From NCBI RefSeq assembly GCF_032773895.1, contig NZ_CP120416.1, positions 3,246,001-3,310,000 on the forward strand: DNA of 64,000 nucleotides, written 5' to 3'. A program made the position numbers and the translations under genes. Origin of the DNA: Teredinibacter sp. KSP-S5-2 (GTDB taxonomy: Bacteria; Pseudomonadota; Gammaproteobacteria; Pseudomonadales; Cellvibrionaceae). Below are positions 27,373-36,649 of the stretch, in pieces; the stretch's first letter is position 1, and every line of letters begins with the position of its first letter. The notes beneath the pieces are model-generated. The model ran no database searches and was not told the DNA's origin. It saw only the letters and a program-made list of their open reading frames with translations.

Positions 27373-28236
27373 TTAGCGCTTAGATTTTCCTACTTTGACA
27401 AATTTAAGCGTCATGCGGTTTGACTCCCCTATTGCCTTATTCGCCTCCTTTTGTTTTGGGTCATCTTTTACACCGCTGTACGTTGGAGGCAGACGCCACA
27501 CAATACCATCGGCCTTGTCTTTTGCATTCTGGTTAATATCTGACTCGGCAACGAGATTAAAGCCAGCATTCTCGATAACGTTAATAAGCGCCTGCTTTTC
27601 CATATAACCAGTTGAACCATCCGCATTCGCGTCACTGGTCTCATGCTGCACGACACCAAGCACTCCCCCCTTTTTGAGCATTCGATATGATTCGTTCAAC
27701 GCCTGAGTCATAAACTGCCCCTTGGGCTCAAAGCGATTCAGGTTGTGTAACGCACGGATGAAAAGTACGGCATCGGCTTGCTTGGTTAATTTCTTAGGCA
27801 AAGTCGCAAAAGTATAGGCTTCAGTCTTCGCTCCCTGTCCCTTGCCCCACTCTTTAGCATTTTCCGGAAAGCTCTCCAGCCAATCCTTTCGGCCTTGCAA
27901 AAACTTTTCATTCATCCATTCGAAATGTGGCCATAGCTCTGAAGAATAATCTACACCAACCAGCCGGCCTTTTTCTCCCAGGTACGGTACCAAGATTTGT
28001 GAATACCACCCGCCACCGGGTAACGCTTCAACCACAGTCATTCCAGGTTTAATACCAAAGAATTCAATTGTTTCCTGTGGGTGTCGATACTCATACCGGG
28101 TTTTTGTTTCATCAGACTGCGCGGCGAGAACCTCGGAAAGCTTTTGTAAATCACTTCCTTTAGCCGTAGCGTGAGTAAAGGGGAAGGTTAATACAGCACA
28201 AGCGATGAGACTGGATACGAACGACGTCAGTTTCAT
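27373..28236 (-). CDS. Exported class I SAM-dependent methyltransferase-like protein
   Basis: 287 residues from the ATG at 28,236, which has AAAAGGAAT upstream; an in-frame codon 48 nt earlier lacks this. It has a signal peptide (LIACAVLTFPFTHATA), then a Rossmann methyltransferase fold with motif I GMTVVEALPGGGWYSQIL around residues 65-82 and an acidic VGVDYS strand end. The family is known as exported methyltransferase-like proteins; how a periplasmic protein would get S-adenosylmethionine is not clear, so the substrate is unknown. Confidence 0.8.
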   Translation of the reverse strand: MKLTSFVSSLIACAVLTFPFTHATAKGSDLQKLSEVLAAQSDETKTRYEYRHPQETIEFFGIKPGMTVVEALPGGGWYSQILVPYLGEKGRLVGVDYSSELWPHFEWMNEKFLQGRKDWLESFPENAKEWGKGQGAKTEAYTFATLPKKLTKQADAVLFIRALHNLNRFEPKGQFMTQALNESYRMLKKGGVLGVVQHETSDANADGSTGYMEKQALINVIENAGFNLVAESDINQNAKDKADGIVWRLPPTYSGVKDDPKQKEANKAIGESNRMTLKFVKVGKSKR

Positions 28237-28366
28237 AACATATTCCTTTTTAACGTTTTTATAGTAATTAATTTGGCGCAGCAATAGTTTATCGTTAGTG
28301 CTTTTTTGATAAAGTCACTGCATGTTAGTAAGTAAAATAACAACGGTCGAGATACTAAGCAGTTAA

Positions 28367-29314
28367 ATGTCAAACACGGGTAAACAAACACACGAAGCAG
28401 CATTAAAAAATGCCATTCGGCGGGGGGCAGATCAGTACTTCAATGAATGTCGCCTACGGATTCCTGAATTCATTATGCAGCATTATATATATCCCGGTGC
28501 CTGGCATACGAACAAGGTTGCACTTGGTTGGGACATACTACGCGCACCGTTTAATTTATTTTGGGCTCCCGTATACGTAACAATTAGCTTATTCGCTATT
28601 CTAGCCCAAAAAACGGGATCTGCACGCCTGTACAACCTACTGAATCGAATGCCAGCCGGGCTGACCACCAAAGTTCAACAACATGTGGTCAATTTGGTTT
28701 CCACCAACCTATTACAGCGCACGAATAATGAAAACTGTACCTCAAGACTGGAACAGTTAATTCAGAAGGAGATTAATTCAACATTACATTTAAATGATCA
28801 GACACCACAATTAAGCTCAACGGTGGATCATGCCATACACGATGCTCTAACCCAATATGCAATAACCCGAACCGCCTCATCGGATATCACCAATACATTT
28901 GTCAGCACCATTGTGGGTGCAGCAGCATTTAATAAGTTTACTCCTGGCGGACTGGGTATCGGCGTGTTAATTGCTTTTATTATTGCCAAGGAAAACGCGA
29001 AAAATAATTTTATATTTGGCCAACATATTGGAGGGCTATATTATTCGATATTCCCACCAGAACCTTCAGGTTATTTAATTACCGGAAGCATTGCAGTTGT
29101 GCTTGCTTTGCTTGCTGTGATGGCATCCATATCCGGGCTGATAACAGACCCGATACAAGCCGTACTGGGGCTACACAACCGAAGGTTAAACTTATTCATA
29201 GATAAGTTGGAGCATGACTTTTTTCAAAGCTCCATCGGTAGTTTCCGCCCTAAAGACCAGTATGTTGCGCGAATATTGGAAATTGTTGATGCGATAAAAT
29301 CACCTCTCACATAA
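28367..29314 (+). CDS. Conserved membrane protein, DUF6635-like
   Basis: 315 residues. The N-terminal block YFNECRLRIPEFIMQHYIYPGAW followed by GWDILRAPFNLFWAP resembles DUF6635 proteins (recognised by eye, moderate certainty). Two hydrophobic segments occur around residues 190-215 (GGLGIGVLIAFIIA) and 240-265 (YLITGSIAVVLALLAVMASI). The function is unknown. It stands alone, divergent from the methyltransferase with an 82-130 nt gap. Confidence 0.65.
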   Translation: MSNTGKQTHEAALKNAIRRGADQYFNECRLRIPEFIMQHYIYPGAWHTNKVALGWDILRAPFNLFWAPVYVTISLFAILAQKTGSARLYNLLNRMPAGLTTKVQQHVVNLVSTNLLQRTNNENCTSRLEQLIQKEINSTLHLNDQTPQLSSTVDHAIHDALTQYAITRTASSDITNTFVSTIVGAAAFNKFTPGGLGIGVLIAFIIAKENAKNNFIFGQHIGGLYYSIFPPEPSGYLITGSIAVVLALLAVMASISGLITDPIQAVLGLHNRRLNLFIDKLEHDFFQSSIGSFRPKDQYVARILEIVDAIKSPLT

Positions 29315-29395
29315 TAATTACCATTTTCACGCAAAATTTCATATAACAGAAACATTAAATGCGTAGATTTCACCTCCAACTATGAGGTGAGGTGT

Positions 29396-30784
29396 ATGAA
29401 TCATAGACAACATAAATTAACCCATACCGTTTTTTTTCTTATTGCTTTATTTACTCCCCTATACAGCCATGCTCTATCGACGCTCTCTCCAGAGAATTCA
29501 GGACGACTATTTGCAATAAAAGGTTCCAACACCATAGGAGCAGAACTAGCGCCAAAATGGGTTGTAGAATTTCTCGAAAAGAAAGGCGCAAAATCTATAC
29601 AGATACGTTCACTTTCTAAGGAAAATGAATATCGTGTCACAGGTAAGAACGGCGAAAAAGATATCTACGTGGATATATATGCTCACGGCTCCAGCACGGG
29701 TTTTTCTGCATTAAATGAAAATGAAGCCGATATCGCAATGTCCTCCAGGCCGATTCGCAACAATGAAGTTAAACTTCTTCAATCATACGGCGATATGACT
29801 AATGTATCTGCCGAACACATTGTTGCTATCGATGGACTGGCAGTAATAGTTAACAAGCACAACCCTCTGATAGATTTAACGTTAAAACAAATTTCTGATA
29901 TTTTTTCTGGTGAGGTTACCAACTGGTCACAGATTGGCGGAGCAAATCAAAAAATATCGGTGTACGCTAGAGATAATAACTCTGGAACCTGGGATACATT
30001 TAATACTCTGGTGTTAAAAAACACTAAGCAACTTACTTCACAGGCTACCCGGTTTGAATCTAACGATCATTTGGCTGACAGAGTTGCTCAGGATACATCG
30101 GGGATTGGTTTTGTTGGTCTTGCCTCGACAAGCAGAGTCAAAACGCTGGGAATTTCCGACCAATATACATCGCCACTTCAACCACAACCACTTTATGTTG
30201 CCACTGAAGACTACCCACTATCCCGACGGCTTTTTATGTATACCCCGGAAAAGATACCTCTACCGATTGTGGAAGAGTTTATTCATTACGTAAAAAGCAG
30301 TGAAGGTCAAGCAATCGCCCAACAAATCGGTTTTATTTCTCTCAATCCGATCAGCCAGAGTGCGCCAGAAGATATGGATGGTCCAGACGAATATCTGTCT
30401 CTCGTAAAAAATTCTGAACGGTTATCTATCAACTTCCGTTTCAGGGAAAACAGCGCTCAACTCGATAATAAAGCAAAGCAGGATATTCTCCGTCTGGTAA
30501 GTTTTATTCAACTTCCACAAAACAAAAACAAACGGATTCAGTTAATCGGCTTCGGTGATTTAAAACAAAACAATCAACGGGCAATTGTTCTCTCCAAGTT
30601 ACGAGCCACAACAGTTAAATCGGCTTTGTATGATCATGGTGTGATTACAGATGCGGTCGTCGGTTTCGGTCCTTTTATGCCTGTAGCTTCACATATAGGA
30701 TCGGGAAAGAGTAAAAATCAGCGAGTGGAAGTCTGGTTTTATGACGAAACCCAGCGAGACATCAACAGATTCGCGACCCGATAA
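29396..30784 (+). CDS. PstS-like phosphate-binding domain fused to an OmpA-like domain
   Basis: 462 residues. The ATG at 29,396 is preferred (GAGGTG upstream) over an in-frame GTG 9 nt earlier. After the signal peptide (TVFFLIALFTPLYSHA) comes a PstS-type binding domain: AIKGSNTIGAELAP near residues 40-53, then ISDIFSGEVTNWSQIGG and the ARDNNSGTWDTF anion-binding loop. The C-terminal 118 residues (from about 345) form an OmpA-like peptidoglycan-binding module starting INFRFRENSAQLD. It may tether phosphate sensing or capture to the cell wall; it is not part of a pst operon here. Confidence 0.82.
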   Translation: MNHRQHKLTHTVFFLIALFTPLYSHALSTLSPENSGRLFAIKGSNTIGAELAPKWVVEFLEKKGAKSIQIRSLSKENEYRVTGKNGEKDIYVDIYAHGSSTGFSALNENEADIAMSSRPIRNNEVKLLQSYGDMTNVSAEHIVAIDGLAVIVNKHNPLIDLTLKQISDIFSGEVTNWSQIGGANQKISVYARDNNSGTWDTFNTLVLKNTKQLTSQATRFESNDHLADRVAQDTSGIGFVGLASTSRVKTLGISDQYTSPLQPQPLYVATEDYPLSRRLFMYTPEKIPLPIVEEFIHYVKSSEGQAIAQQIGFISLNPISQSAPEDMDGPDEYLSLVKNSERLSINFRFRENSAQLDNKAKQDILRLVSFIQLPQNKNKRIQLIGFGDLKQNNQRAIVLSKLRATTVKSALYDHGVITDAVVGFGPFMPVASHIGSGKSKNQRVEVWFYDETQRDINRFATR

Positions 30785-30816
30785 ATCACGACCATAATTA
30801 GAACTCCACTTAGTTT

Positions 30817-31791
30817 TTACTTGAGGTAATAGAAGTAAGGCAAAACTTCAAATTCGAAGTTTTCCATTCTTTTTTGATTTTCTATATGAGTAAAAGAAGG
30901 ATTAGGTAAAAATATTGGATGAATAGGTGACTGAAAATGTGTTTTCAATGTTTCACCAAAATATTGCTTAAACAGTTTCTTCATATCGCCAGAACTCATC
31001 ATTCTGGAAAAGCCTTCAGTCATTCTCCGAGTGAGTTCTGACCTGCTTTTACTCACAGCCAAATACACGTTAAAAGGGTAATAAATGTAGAAATCTGGAG
31101 CTAATACAAAGGTTTCATTTGTCTTGTGAGAAAGAGTCAACGCAGCATCAATCTCCAATACACTTAATGCAATACAGTCAAATCGTCCGCGCTCTAACAT
31201 CGGGAACAGATTATCGTATCGATCAACTTCCACAAGGGGTATTTTGTTGTGAATATAAACTTGATTGTCTGGCCACAATTCACCTTGTCCAATACGCACT
31301 TCTTTTAGATCTTCAATCGTTCGAGCCTGCTTAAACAAATGTATGTCTTCTTGTCGAATGATACAACGACGCAATCCCAGCATACCGAACATATAGGGGT
31401 TAAGGATAAAACTTACTTTATCTGAAATCAGCTTGCCGTTTTCCCAACCAGTAGAAAACTGCATGTTCAGACGTCCATCCATTTCTATCTCTTGACGAGA
31501 GCGCTTACCACTAAAATAGGAATGCTTATGTATGAGTTCATATGGGCCATAGTCGTCAATAGTTTTGTCTAATGCCATTTTGACGGCTTCGAGCTGATAT
31601 TCTCTTAGCCCCAAACTCATGCCATCCGCCCAGTACTTCACAACATGGACATTTAAATAGGATTTTGTATCATTTTCAGGCGCAGAGAAGGAGAGATGCA
31701 CATGAAGTGCAAAGAAGATTCCACAAAAGAAAAATATCCTCTTTACTAATACCTCAGGAACCTTCACTTTATTCTTTGGACACCTCAACAC
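30817..31791 (-). CDS. Periplasmic solute-binding protein (PBP2 type)
   Basis: 324 residues. A hydrophobic signal (FFFCGIFFALHVHLSFSA) is followed by a type-2 periplasmic binding fold: YWADGMSLGLREYQLEAVKMALDK near the start and ERGRFDCIALSVLEIDAAL in the second lobe. No ABC permease is next to it, and no sensor domain is attached, so it may be a stand-alone ligand sensor. The start is uncertain: GTG at 31,791 is the longest, but no good ribosome site fits it, and a GTG eight codons later is also possible. Confidence 0.7.
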   Translation of the reverse strand: MLRCPKNKVKVPEVLVKRIFFFCGIFFALHVHLSFSAPENDTKSYLNVHVVKYWADGMSLGLREYQLEAVKMALDKTIDDYGPYELIHKHSYFSGKRSRQEIEMDGRLNMQFSTGWENGKLISDKVSFILNPYMFGMLGLRRCIIRQEDIHLFKQARTIEDLKEVRIGQGELWPDNQVYIHNKIPLVEVDRYDNLFPMLERGRFDCIALSVLEIDAALTLSHKTNETFVLAPDFYIYYPFNVYLAVSKSRSELTRRMTEGFSRMMSSGDMKKLFKQYFGETLKTHFQSPIHPIFLPNPSFTHIENQKRMENFEFEVLPYFYYLK

Positions 31792-31911
31792 GAATGGAGT
31801 TATGTATTAAGGTTAGCACCCTTTGACACGAATTTTTAAACACGCTTATAAAGATCCAGTCTAAGCATTAACGCTTTAAACCAAAAAACTATAAGGTAAG
31901 ACGAATACCTA

Positions 31912-33264
31912 CTACACAGTAGCAGGCTTGACCAACGTATGAATTGTTTTATTCACCCAAAAATATGCCCAGGTACCAACGATAATATTTGACAAGGTAA
32001 TCGAGATAAAAACACCATACAAACCCAAAAGCATATTTCCTAACCATGCTAACGGCAATAATAGCAATATCACTCGAGTTGAAGATAATAAAACGCCGGG
32101 GATGGGCAATCCAAGCCCATTAAACGAGGCATTCACCACCATCACAATCCCATACGCTGAATAGCTAATCGGCACGATAAGCAAATAAAAACGAACCACC
32201 TCAATCACTTCTGGGTTCGCACTGAAGATTCTTCCTACATGCGCACCAAACAACGCCAGGATAACCGTGACCGATAGCCCGATTGAGAGGCATACCTTTG
32301 CACAAACTTTCTGCGCTCGGAACAGCCGTTCAAATTCGCTTGCCCCAAGGTTCTGTCCGCAAAAAGGACCAATAACAGCGGAAAGCGCGTAGAAACAAAT
32401 AAGCGATATGGCTTCTACACGAACCGCAGCACCAAAACCGGCGACAGCTTCATTGCCATGAGTCGCCACGATTCCAACAATAACGGCGCTGGATGCAGGA
32501 ATAATAATATTGGTCGCGGTTGCAGGTATTCCAATATGAAGAATTTTTTGCCACGAACGGATTATTCTCGATCCATTAAATGGATTCACAAGTAGCTTAT
32601 ACCGAAACACCAGCCAATACCCAATCAACAATAATCCACACAAGCGGACAACAAGGGAAGCCACCGCAGCCCCCTGGATTTCCATACGGGGAAAAATCCA
32701 CCAACCATATATTAGTATTGGATCTAATATTGCGTTTACCACAGCCATGGCGATCATGGCCACACCCTGTAACTTGGTATTACCCATGGCACGAAACGAC
32801 GACATCACCACCATCGGCACGGCCATTGGCACTGCACCAATAAACCAGGGATACATGTAGGCTTTAACAAGGGGAAGTACATCATCTCCTGCACCGAGCA
32901 TACGAAATACAGGCTCAATGGTGAGCAAACCAATAATCGAAACAACACCAACGATAGTCATACTCAATAGTATGCTGTCCGTAACCAATTCCTTTACCGC
33001 TTGTTCATCTTTTTCGCCAACGGCTCTGGATACAACCGATGATGTTCCTGCACCCAAACCAATAGATATGGAAAAGACAAGCATGATAATTGGAAAGGTA
33101 AAACTCAGCGCGGCCAGAGAATCTTTGCCTAACCCTGAAACAAAATACGTATCGACCAAATTAAACGACATGGTCGCCAAAAGCCCAATCATCATTGGGA
33201 AGCTCATATTTAAGAGCCGCTTAAAAATGGAGCCTTCAGTTAGTGATGTTTGCAGAGATACCAT
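31912..33264 (-). CDS. MATE-family multidrug/sodium antiporter
   Basis: 450 residues with 12 predicted membrane segments in two halves. The N-terminal half shows MSFPMMIGLLATMSFNLVDTYFV, the second half has GIPATATNIIIPASSAVIVGIV and a SAVIGPFCGQNLGA segment typical of MATE proteins of the NorM/DinF class. It exports cationic compounds using Na+ or H+. It is 9 nt from rimI, which is upstream on the same strand, so they may be co-transcribed. Confidence 0.9.
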   Translation of the reverse strand: MVSLQTSLTEGSIFKRLLNMSFPMMIGLLATMSFNLVDTYFVSGLGKDSLAALSFTFPIIMLVFSISIGLGAGTSSVVSRAVGEKDEQAVKELVTDSILLSMTIVGVVSIIGLLTIEPVFRMLGAGDDVLPLVKAYMYPWFIGAVPMAVPMVVMSSFRAMGNTKLQGVAMIAMAVVNAILDPILIYGWWIFPRMEIQGAAVASLVVRLCGLLLIGYWLVFRYKLLVNPFNGSRIIRSWQKILHIGIPATATNIIIPASSAVIVGIVATHGNEAVAGFGAAVRVEAISLICFYALSAVIGPFCGQNLGASEFERLFRAQKVCAKVCLSIGLSVTVILALFGAHVGRIFSANPEVIEVVRFYLLIVPISYSAYGIVMVVNASFNGLGLPIPGVLLSSTRVILLLLPLAWLGNMLLGLYGVFISITLSNIIVGTWAYFWVNKTIHTLVKPATV

Positions 33265-33273
33265 ATGCCTTTG

Positions 33274-33774
33274 TTATATCCTCAACGATCTGGCGTAAAT
33301 TAACGCTGTTTCCCTCGATTGTTTTCCATTCAGAGAGCCCGGGTAATAGTTAGGTCGTTCGCCAACGCAATTAAAACCGGTATGCTCATAAACAGAAATC
33401 GCCCTGATATTGTTTTCACGAACCTCTAAAAAAATTTCCCGGGCAAACTCTTGTAAGTAGTCACACATTGCAGATAAAAATTCTCGCGCAATTCCCTGCC
33501 CTTGATAACCGGGAATAACCGCAATATTCAGCAATTCCGCTTCGCCCGCTGCAAGAGAAAAAACTCCGTGCCCTATTAACGCCTGGTCATCGCTATAGAC
33601 ACCAACACACAAATGGCTTGATGTTAGAGAGCTCTCAAAATGACTTTTTTTCCAAGGGAAAGGATTGGCAAGGCATTCGTTGTGATAAACCTTAGACAGA
33701 TCTTCCTCAACGAGATTTTTAACTGCGCAGAGTTTGCCATTTGCCAGGTGAAAGGTAAGAAAAACAGAATTCAT
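33274..33774 (-). CDS. rimI: RimI, ribosomal protein S18 N-acetyltransferase
   Basis: 166 residues of the GNAT fold. It contains NPFPWKKSHFESSL in the N-terminal part, the acetyl-CoA site VIPGYQGQGIAREFLSAM, and the C-terminal EVRENNIRAISVYEHTGF of RimI proteins. RimI acetylates the N-terminal Ala of ribosomal protein S18. The N terminus is about 10-15 residues longer than the family average. The upstream neighbour fits the holD-rimI pairing of gammaproteobacteria. Confidence 0.85.
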   Translation of the reverse strand: MNSVFLTFHLANGKLCAVKNLVEEDLSKVYHNECLANPFPWKKSHFESSLTSSHLCVGVYSDDQALIGHGVFSLAAGEAELLNIAVIPGYQGQGIAREFLSAMCDYLQEFAREIFLEVRENNIRAISVYEHTGFNCVGERPNYYPGSLNGKQSRETALIYARSLRI

Positions 33775-33824
33775 ATGCTAATGATATTCTCGCTTGTATG
33801 GAGGGAATATGACGGGACAGAAAA

Positions 33825-34598
33825 TTAAACTTTTAAACAACTGTGTAACAGCTGCCACACAGATTTTTTTTGCACAGGATTTCGAAGTAAATCAGCCAAA
33901 CTTGGTAAGACATATGCCGGTATTGGTTGCCCTTCCAAAGACACTTGAGTAAATTTTTGCTCATCAAACTTTTTCCCGGATGAATCCAATGCACGAAAAG
34001 CTTCTTCACCAAAAAGAAATAGTTTTTCTACGGGCTTTGTTTCTAAACGACTATCAATAAACGCACTGACCATTTGGCGAGCATCTTCCCAAGACTGGTC
34101 TTGCGGTCGACTATTCACTATCGGCCACGTCAACATCTCTGCGCGAGGTAACCTGACAGGTAAAAGATTCAGTTGGATGAGAATATTGGTAATCAACCTT
34201 TCTGTCGGTAGGGCTTCACCTGGTTGGCATGAGTCCAAAACAAATACGTTTTCCAAGTGCCAGATATTCAAAGTAAAAACGGCTTTTTCAACCGGTGTAT
34301 CAGACACAACCGCTTTGACATTATCAATAAGCTTTTGTATTGATTGAACAGGCTCGACGGGCTTTTTGCTTTCAGGTTCATCCAGATTAATTTTAACGAA
34401 CTGCTCAACAACGCTGGATTCACTTTGATCGAAGGCAGATGGCTGCGCTATGGGCTCTTCGATCCGAGCTTGTTCGAATGCCGGCTCGGCAGGTAACGCG
34501 CATTGTTGGACAGGCAGCGAATTCGGCAGGATATAACGAGGCACGAACATATCAATGCCCATCGCCTCCATATATTGCATTCGCTGCCGCTCGTTCAT
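33825..34598 (-). CDS. Possible DNA polymerase III psi-like protein (upstream of rimI)
   Basis: 257 residues if started at the ATG at 34,598 (MNERQRMQYMEAMGIDMFVPR), which is preferred over an in-frame codon 27 nt earlier because such proteins begin this way in relatives. There is a low-complexity middle (residues about 50-100) and a C-terminal domain with EMLTWPIVNSRPQDQSWEDARQ and KLFLFGEEAFRAL. Position directly before rimI and the N-terminal motif suggest a divergent HolD (psi) subunit; the evidence is mostly context. Confidence 0.5.
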   Translation of the reverse strand: MNERQRMQYMEAMGIDMFVPRYILPNSLPVQQCALPAEPAFEQARIEEPIAQPSAFDQSESSVVEQFVKINLDEPESKKPVEPVQSIQKLIDNVKAVVSDTPVEKAVFTLNIWHLENVFVLDSCQPGEALPTERLITNILIQLNLLPVRLPRAEMLTWPIVNSRPQDQSWEDARQMVSAFIDSRLETKPVEKLFLFGEEAFRALDSSGKKFDEQKFTQVSLEGQPIPAYVLPSLADLLRNPVQKKSVWQLLHSCLKV

Positions 34599-34644
34599 AT
34601 TACATTCCGCTGCCAAAGCACGCATTCTAGCTCAGTTGACAGCA

Positions 34645-36189
34645 CTAAACACCATCCCGTTGAGGATGAGAGCGCCCAGGAGAAGAAAGCAAATTTAACG
34701 CATGGAGGTAGGCTTTCACCGATGCAACCACAATATCAGTATCGGCACCAACCCCATTAACGATAATGCCGTTGCGTTCAAGCCGAACCGTCACCTCTCC
34801 CTGAGAATCAGTCCCTTGAGTAATCGCATTTACAGAATACAGCAGAAGATCTGAGTTGCTCTTAACCACGCTCTCAATCGCTTTATAGGCCGCGTCAACC
34901 GGCCCACTGCCCTCCGCATGCGCTTCCATATCCTGGCCTTCAACTTGTAGGGAGATTCTGGACTTGGATTTTTCCCCGGAACGGGACTGGCTTTCTACAT
35001 CAATCAGAATATAGGTTTCTTCAGTACTTTCACTTGAGGCGGATGTCAGAAGAGACTGAAGGTCTTCATCAAAAATTTCGTGTTTTTTATCGGCTAGTTC
35101 TTTAAAGCGGGAAAACGCCTGATTCAGCGCATCCTGAGATTCAAACGTAATACCCAGCGCTTCGAAGCGAGCTTTAACCGCAGCGCGACCAGAGTGCTTG
35201 CCCAAAACAATTTTATTAGTGTTCCACCCTACATCTTCAGCACGCATGATCTCGTAGGTTTCGCGGTGTTTAAGCACGCCATCCTGGTGAATACCCGATT
35301 CATGAGCAAACGCATTAGCACCGACAATGGCTTTATTTGGCTGCACAGGGAAACCGGTTATCGACGATACCAAGCGCGATGTGGGCACTATATGCTCGGA
35401 AACAATGCCGGTTTCCACCGGGAATAAATCCTTACGAGTCCTCACCGCCATTACGATTTCTTCCAGGGCGGCATTACCAGCACGCTCACCAAGGCCATTA
35501 ATAGTACATTCAATCTGCCGAACACCGTTCATCACCGCAGAAAGAGAGTTAGCAACAGCCAACCCCAGGTCGTTGTGACAGTGCGTTGAAAAAATAGCTT
35601 TATCGGAGTTGGGCACGGCCTCAATCAAGCGCTTAAACATTGCACCATACTCACCCGGCTCACCATAACCAACCGTATCAGGAACGTTAATAGTCGATGC
35701 ACCAGCAGCAATTGCTGCTTCGGTAATACGGCACATAAACTCAAACTCTGAACGACTACCATCTTCCAGAGAAAATTCGACATCATCGGTAAAACCTCGC
35801 GCCCGCTTCACCGCACGGATAGCTTGTTCAAGTACCTGCTCGGGCTCCATTTTGAGCTTGTACTTCATGTGAATCGGAGAAGTGGCAATGAATGTATGAA
35901 TACGAGACGAGTTAGCCCCCTTCAATGCCTCTCCAGCACGGTCAATATCGGTATCGACTGCGCGCGCCAAACTACATACGGTTGAATCCTTAATCGTGTT
36001 GGCCACAGCCTGAACCGCATCAAAATCACCAGGGCTCGCGATGGCGAAACCGGCTTCAATCACATCCACCCGCATTTTTTCCAACATTTTGGCAATGCGT
36101 ACTTTCTCTTCTTTGGTCATGGACGCGCCAGGGCTCTGCTCTCCATCCCTCAGGGTCGTATCAAAAATGACTAGTTTTTCTTTGCTCAT
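34645..36189 (-). CDS. leuA: LeuA, 2-isopropylmalate synthase
   Basis: 514 residues, first committed enzyme of leucine synthesis: condenses 2-oxoisovalerate with acetyl-CoA. The TIM barrel carries [16 protein letters not shown] at the N terminus and the metal site HCHNDLGLA. The C-terminal regulatory domain (feedback site for leucine) occupies roughly the last 120 residues. The start ATG at 36,189 has GGAG 7 nt upstream; a codon 12 nt further upstream is less suitable. A leucine-rich leader peptide and two hairpins precede it (see separate entries). Confidence 0.96.
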   Translation of the reverse strand: MSKEKLVIFDTTLRDGEQSPGASMTKEEKVRIAKMLEKMRVDVIEAGFAIASPGDFDAVQAVANTIKDSTVCSLARAVDTDIDRAGEALKGANSSRIHTFIATSPIHMKYKLKMEPEQVLEQAIRAVKRARGFTDDVEFSLEDGSRSEFEFMCRITEAAIAAGASTINVPDTVGYGEPGEYGAMFKRLIEAVPNSDKAIFSTHCHNDLGLAVANSLSAVMNGVRQIECTINGLGERAGNAALEEIVMAVRTRKDLFPVETGIVSEHIVPTSRLVSSITGFPVQPNKAIVGANAFAHESGIHQDGVLKHRETYEIMRAEDVGWNTNKIVLGKHSGRAAVKARFEALGITFESQDALNQAFSRFKELADKKHEIFDEDLQSLLTSASSESTEETYILIDVESQSRSGEKSKSRISLQVEGQDMEAHAEGSGPVDAAYKAIESVVKSNSDLLLYSVNAITQGTDSQGEVTVRLERNGIIVNGVGADTDIVVASVKAYLHALNLLSSPGRSHPQRDGV

Positions 36190-36203
36190 CGCTAACTCCA
36201 TAA

Positions 36204-36219
36204 CTGAGGCCTTCCTCAG
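36204..36219 (-). promoter_or_regulatory. Hairpin next to the leuA ribosome site
   Basis: CTGAGG and CCTCAG form a perfect 6-bp stem with a 4-nt loop, ending 5 nt before the leuA Shine-Dalgarno GGAG. There is no T-run, so a translational or mixed attenuation mechanism is more likely than a plain terminator. The link to the upstream leader peptide is inferred. Confidence 0.5.
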
Positions 36220-36263
36220 CGGAACTGAATTCTATTGTTTATATGTGTATGGGGAGGAAATTG

Positions 36264-36311
36264 TTATATGCCGCCTTGCGGCAACAAGCATAACAACAGA
36301 GGGGAGAGCAT
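36264..36311 (-). CDS. leuA leader peptide (15 aa, six Leu codons)
   Basis: Encodes MLSPLLLCLLPQGGI. Six of 15 codons are for leucine, written CTC, CTG, TTG, TTA, TTG, TTG, with rare-type variety. The frame ends with TAA 75 nt before the leuA start. A hairpin (TGCCGC/GCGGCA, 36,269-36,283) overlaps codons 9-15. This is the classical layout of a branched-chain amino acid attenuator: when Leu-tRNA is scarce the ribosome stalls in the Leu codons and the downstream fold changes. The start is an ATG at 36,311 with a weak GAG site upstream. Confidence 0.8.
   Translation of the reverse strand: MLSPLLLCLLPQGGI
36269..36283 (-). promoter_or_regulatory. Leader hairpin overlapping the Leu-rich peptide
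   Basis: TGCCGC (36,269-36,274) and GCGGCA (36,278-36,283) pair over a 3-nt loop. The stem covers the last codons of the leader peptide, so a translating ribosome must open it. It is probably one arm of the leuA attenuator. No partner in the leader could be proven without folding software. Confidence 0.5.
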
Positions 36312-36649
36312 ACTCAAAAGGTTAAGCTTGTTATCTGACTCAAGATAGTGGTGTGACCCGACGATCGTATTCACGGTTGGTCCAATTTGATGTAGTTAAA
36401 TAATTGCCGATTTTTGTTATTTTAAAAGGTTCACCAGAACCAATCAATGCTCATCCTAAAAACCTTACATTATTAGGATAAAATAACAAATTTAATAGCA
36501 AAAACCCGGTTTTTGGAAAAGATCTGTATCAAATAGAGCACAAATAAAAAACAAACATCCTAATCATATTTAATCCAGGCAAGTTCTTTTTGACCGCAAA
36601 CTCATATAGTCTTAAGAACCTAAAATTTACCAAGCGGAGCAGGCTTACA
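36312..36649. other. Divergent intergenic region between leuA leader and ybjQ-like gene
   Basis: This 338-nt A/T-rich stretch contains the leuA promoter candidate. It also holds an inverted repeat ATCCTAA/TTAGGAT (36,453-36,459 and 36,473-36,479, 13-nt loop), plus a third ATCCTAA at 36,557-36,563. These may be operator half-sites for a regulator acting on either gene. No other gene is seen here. Confidence 0.45.
36419..36447 (-). promoter_or_regulatory. Candidate sigma-70 promoter for leader peptide-leuA
   Basis: On the minus strand TTGATT (36,442-36,447) and TAAAAT (36,419-36,424) are separated by exactly 17 nt. They match the -35 and -10 consensus at 4/6 and 5/6 positions. Transcription from here would produce a leader of about 220 nt carrying the Leu-rich peptide. 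The call is from pattern only. Confidence 0.55.
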
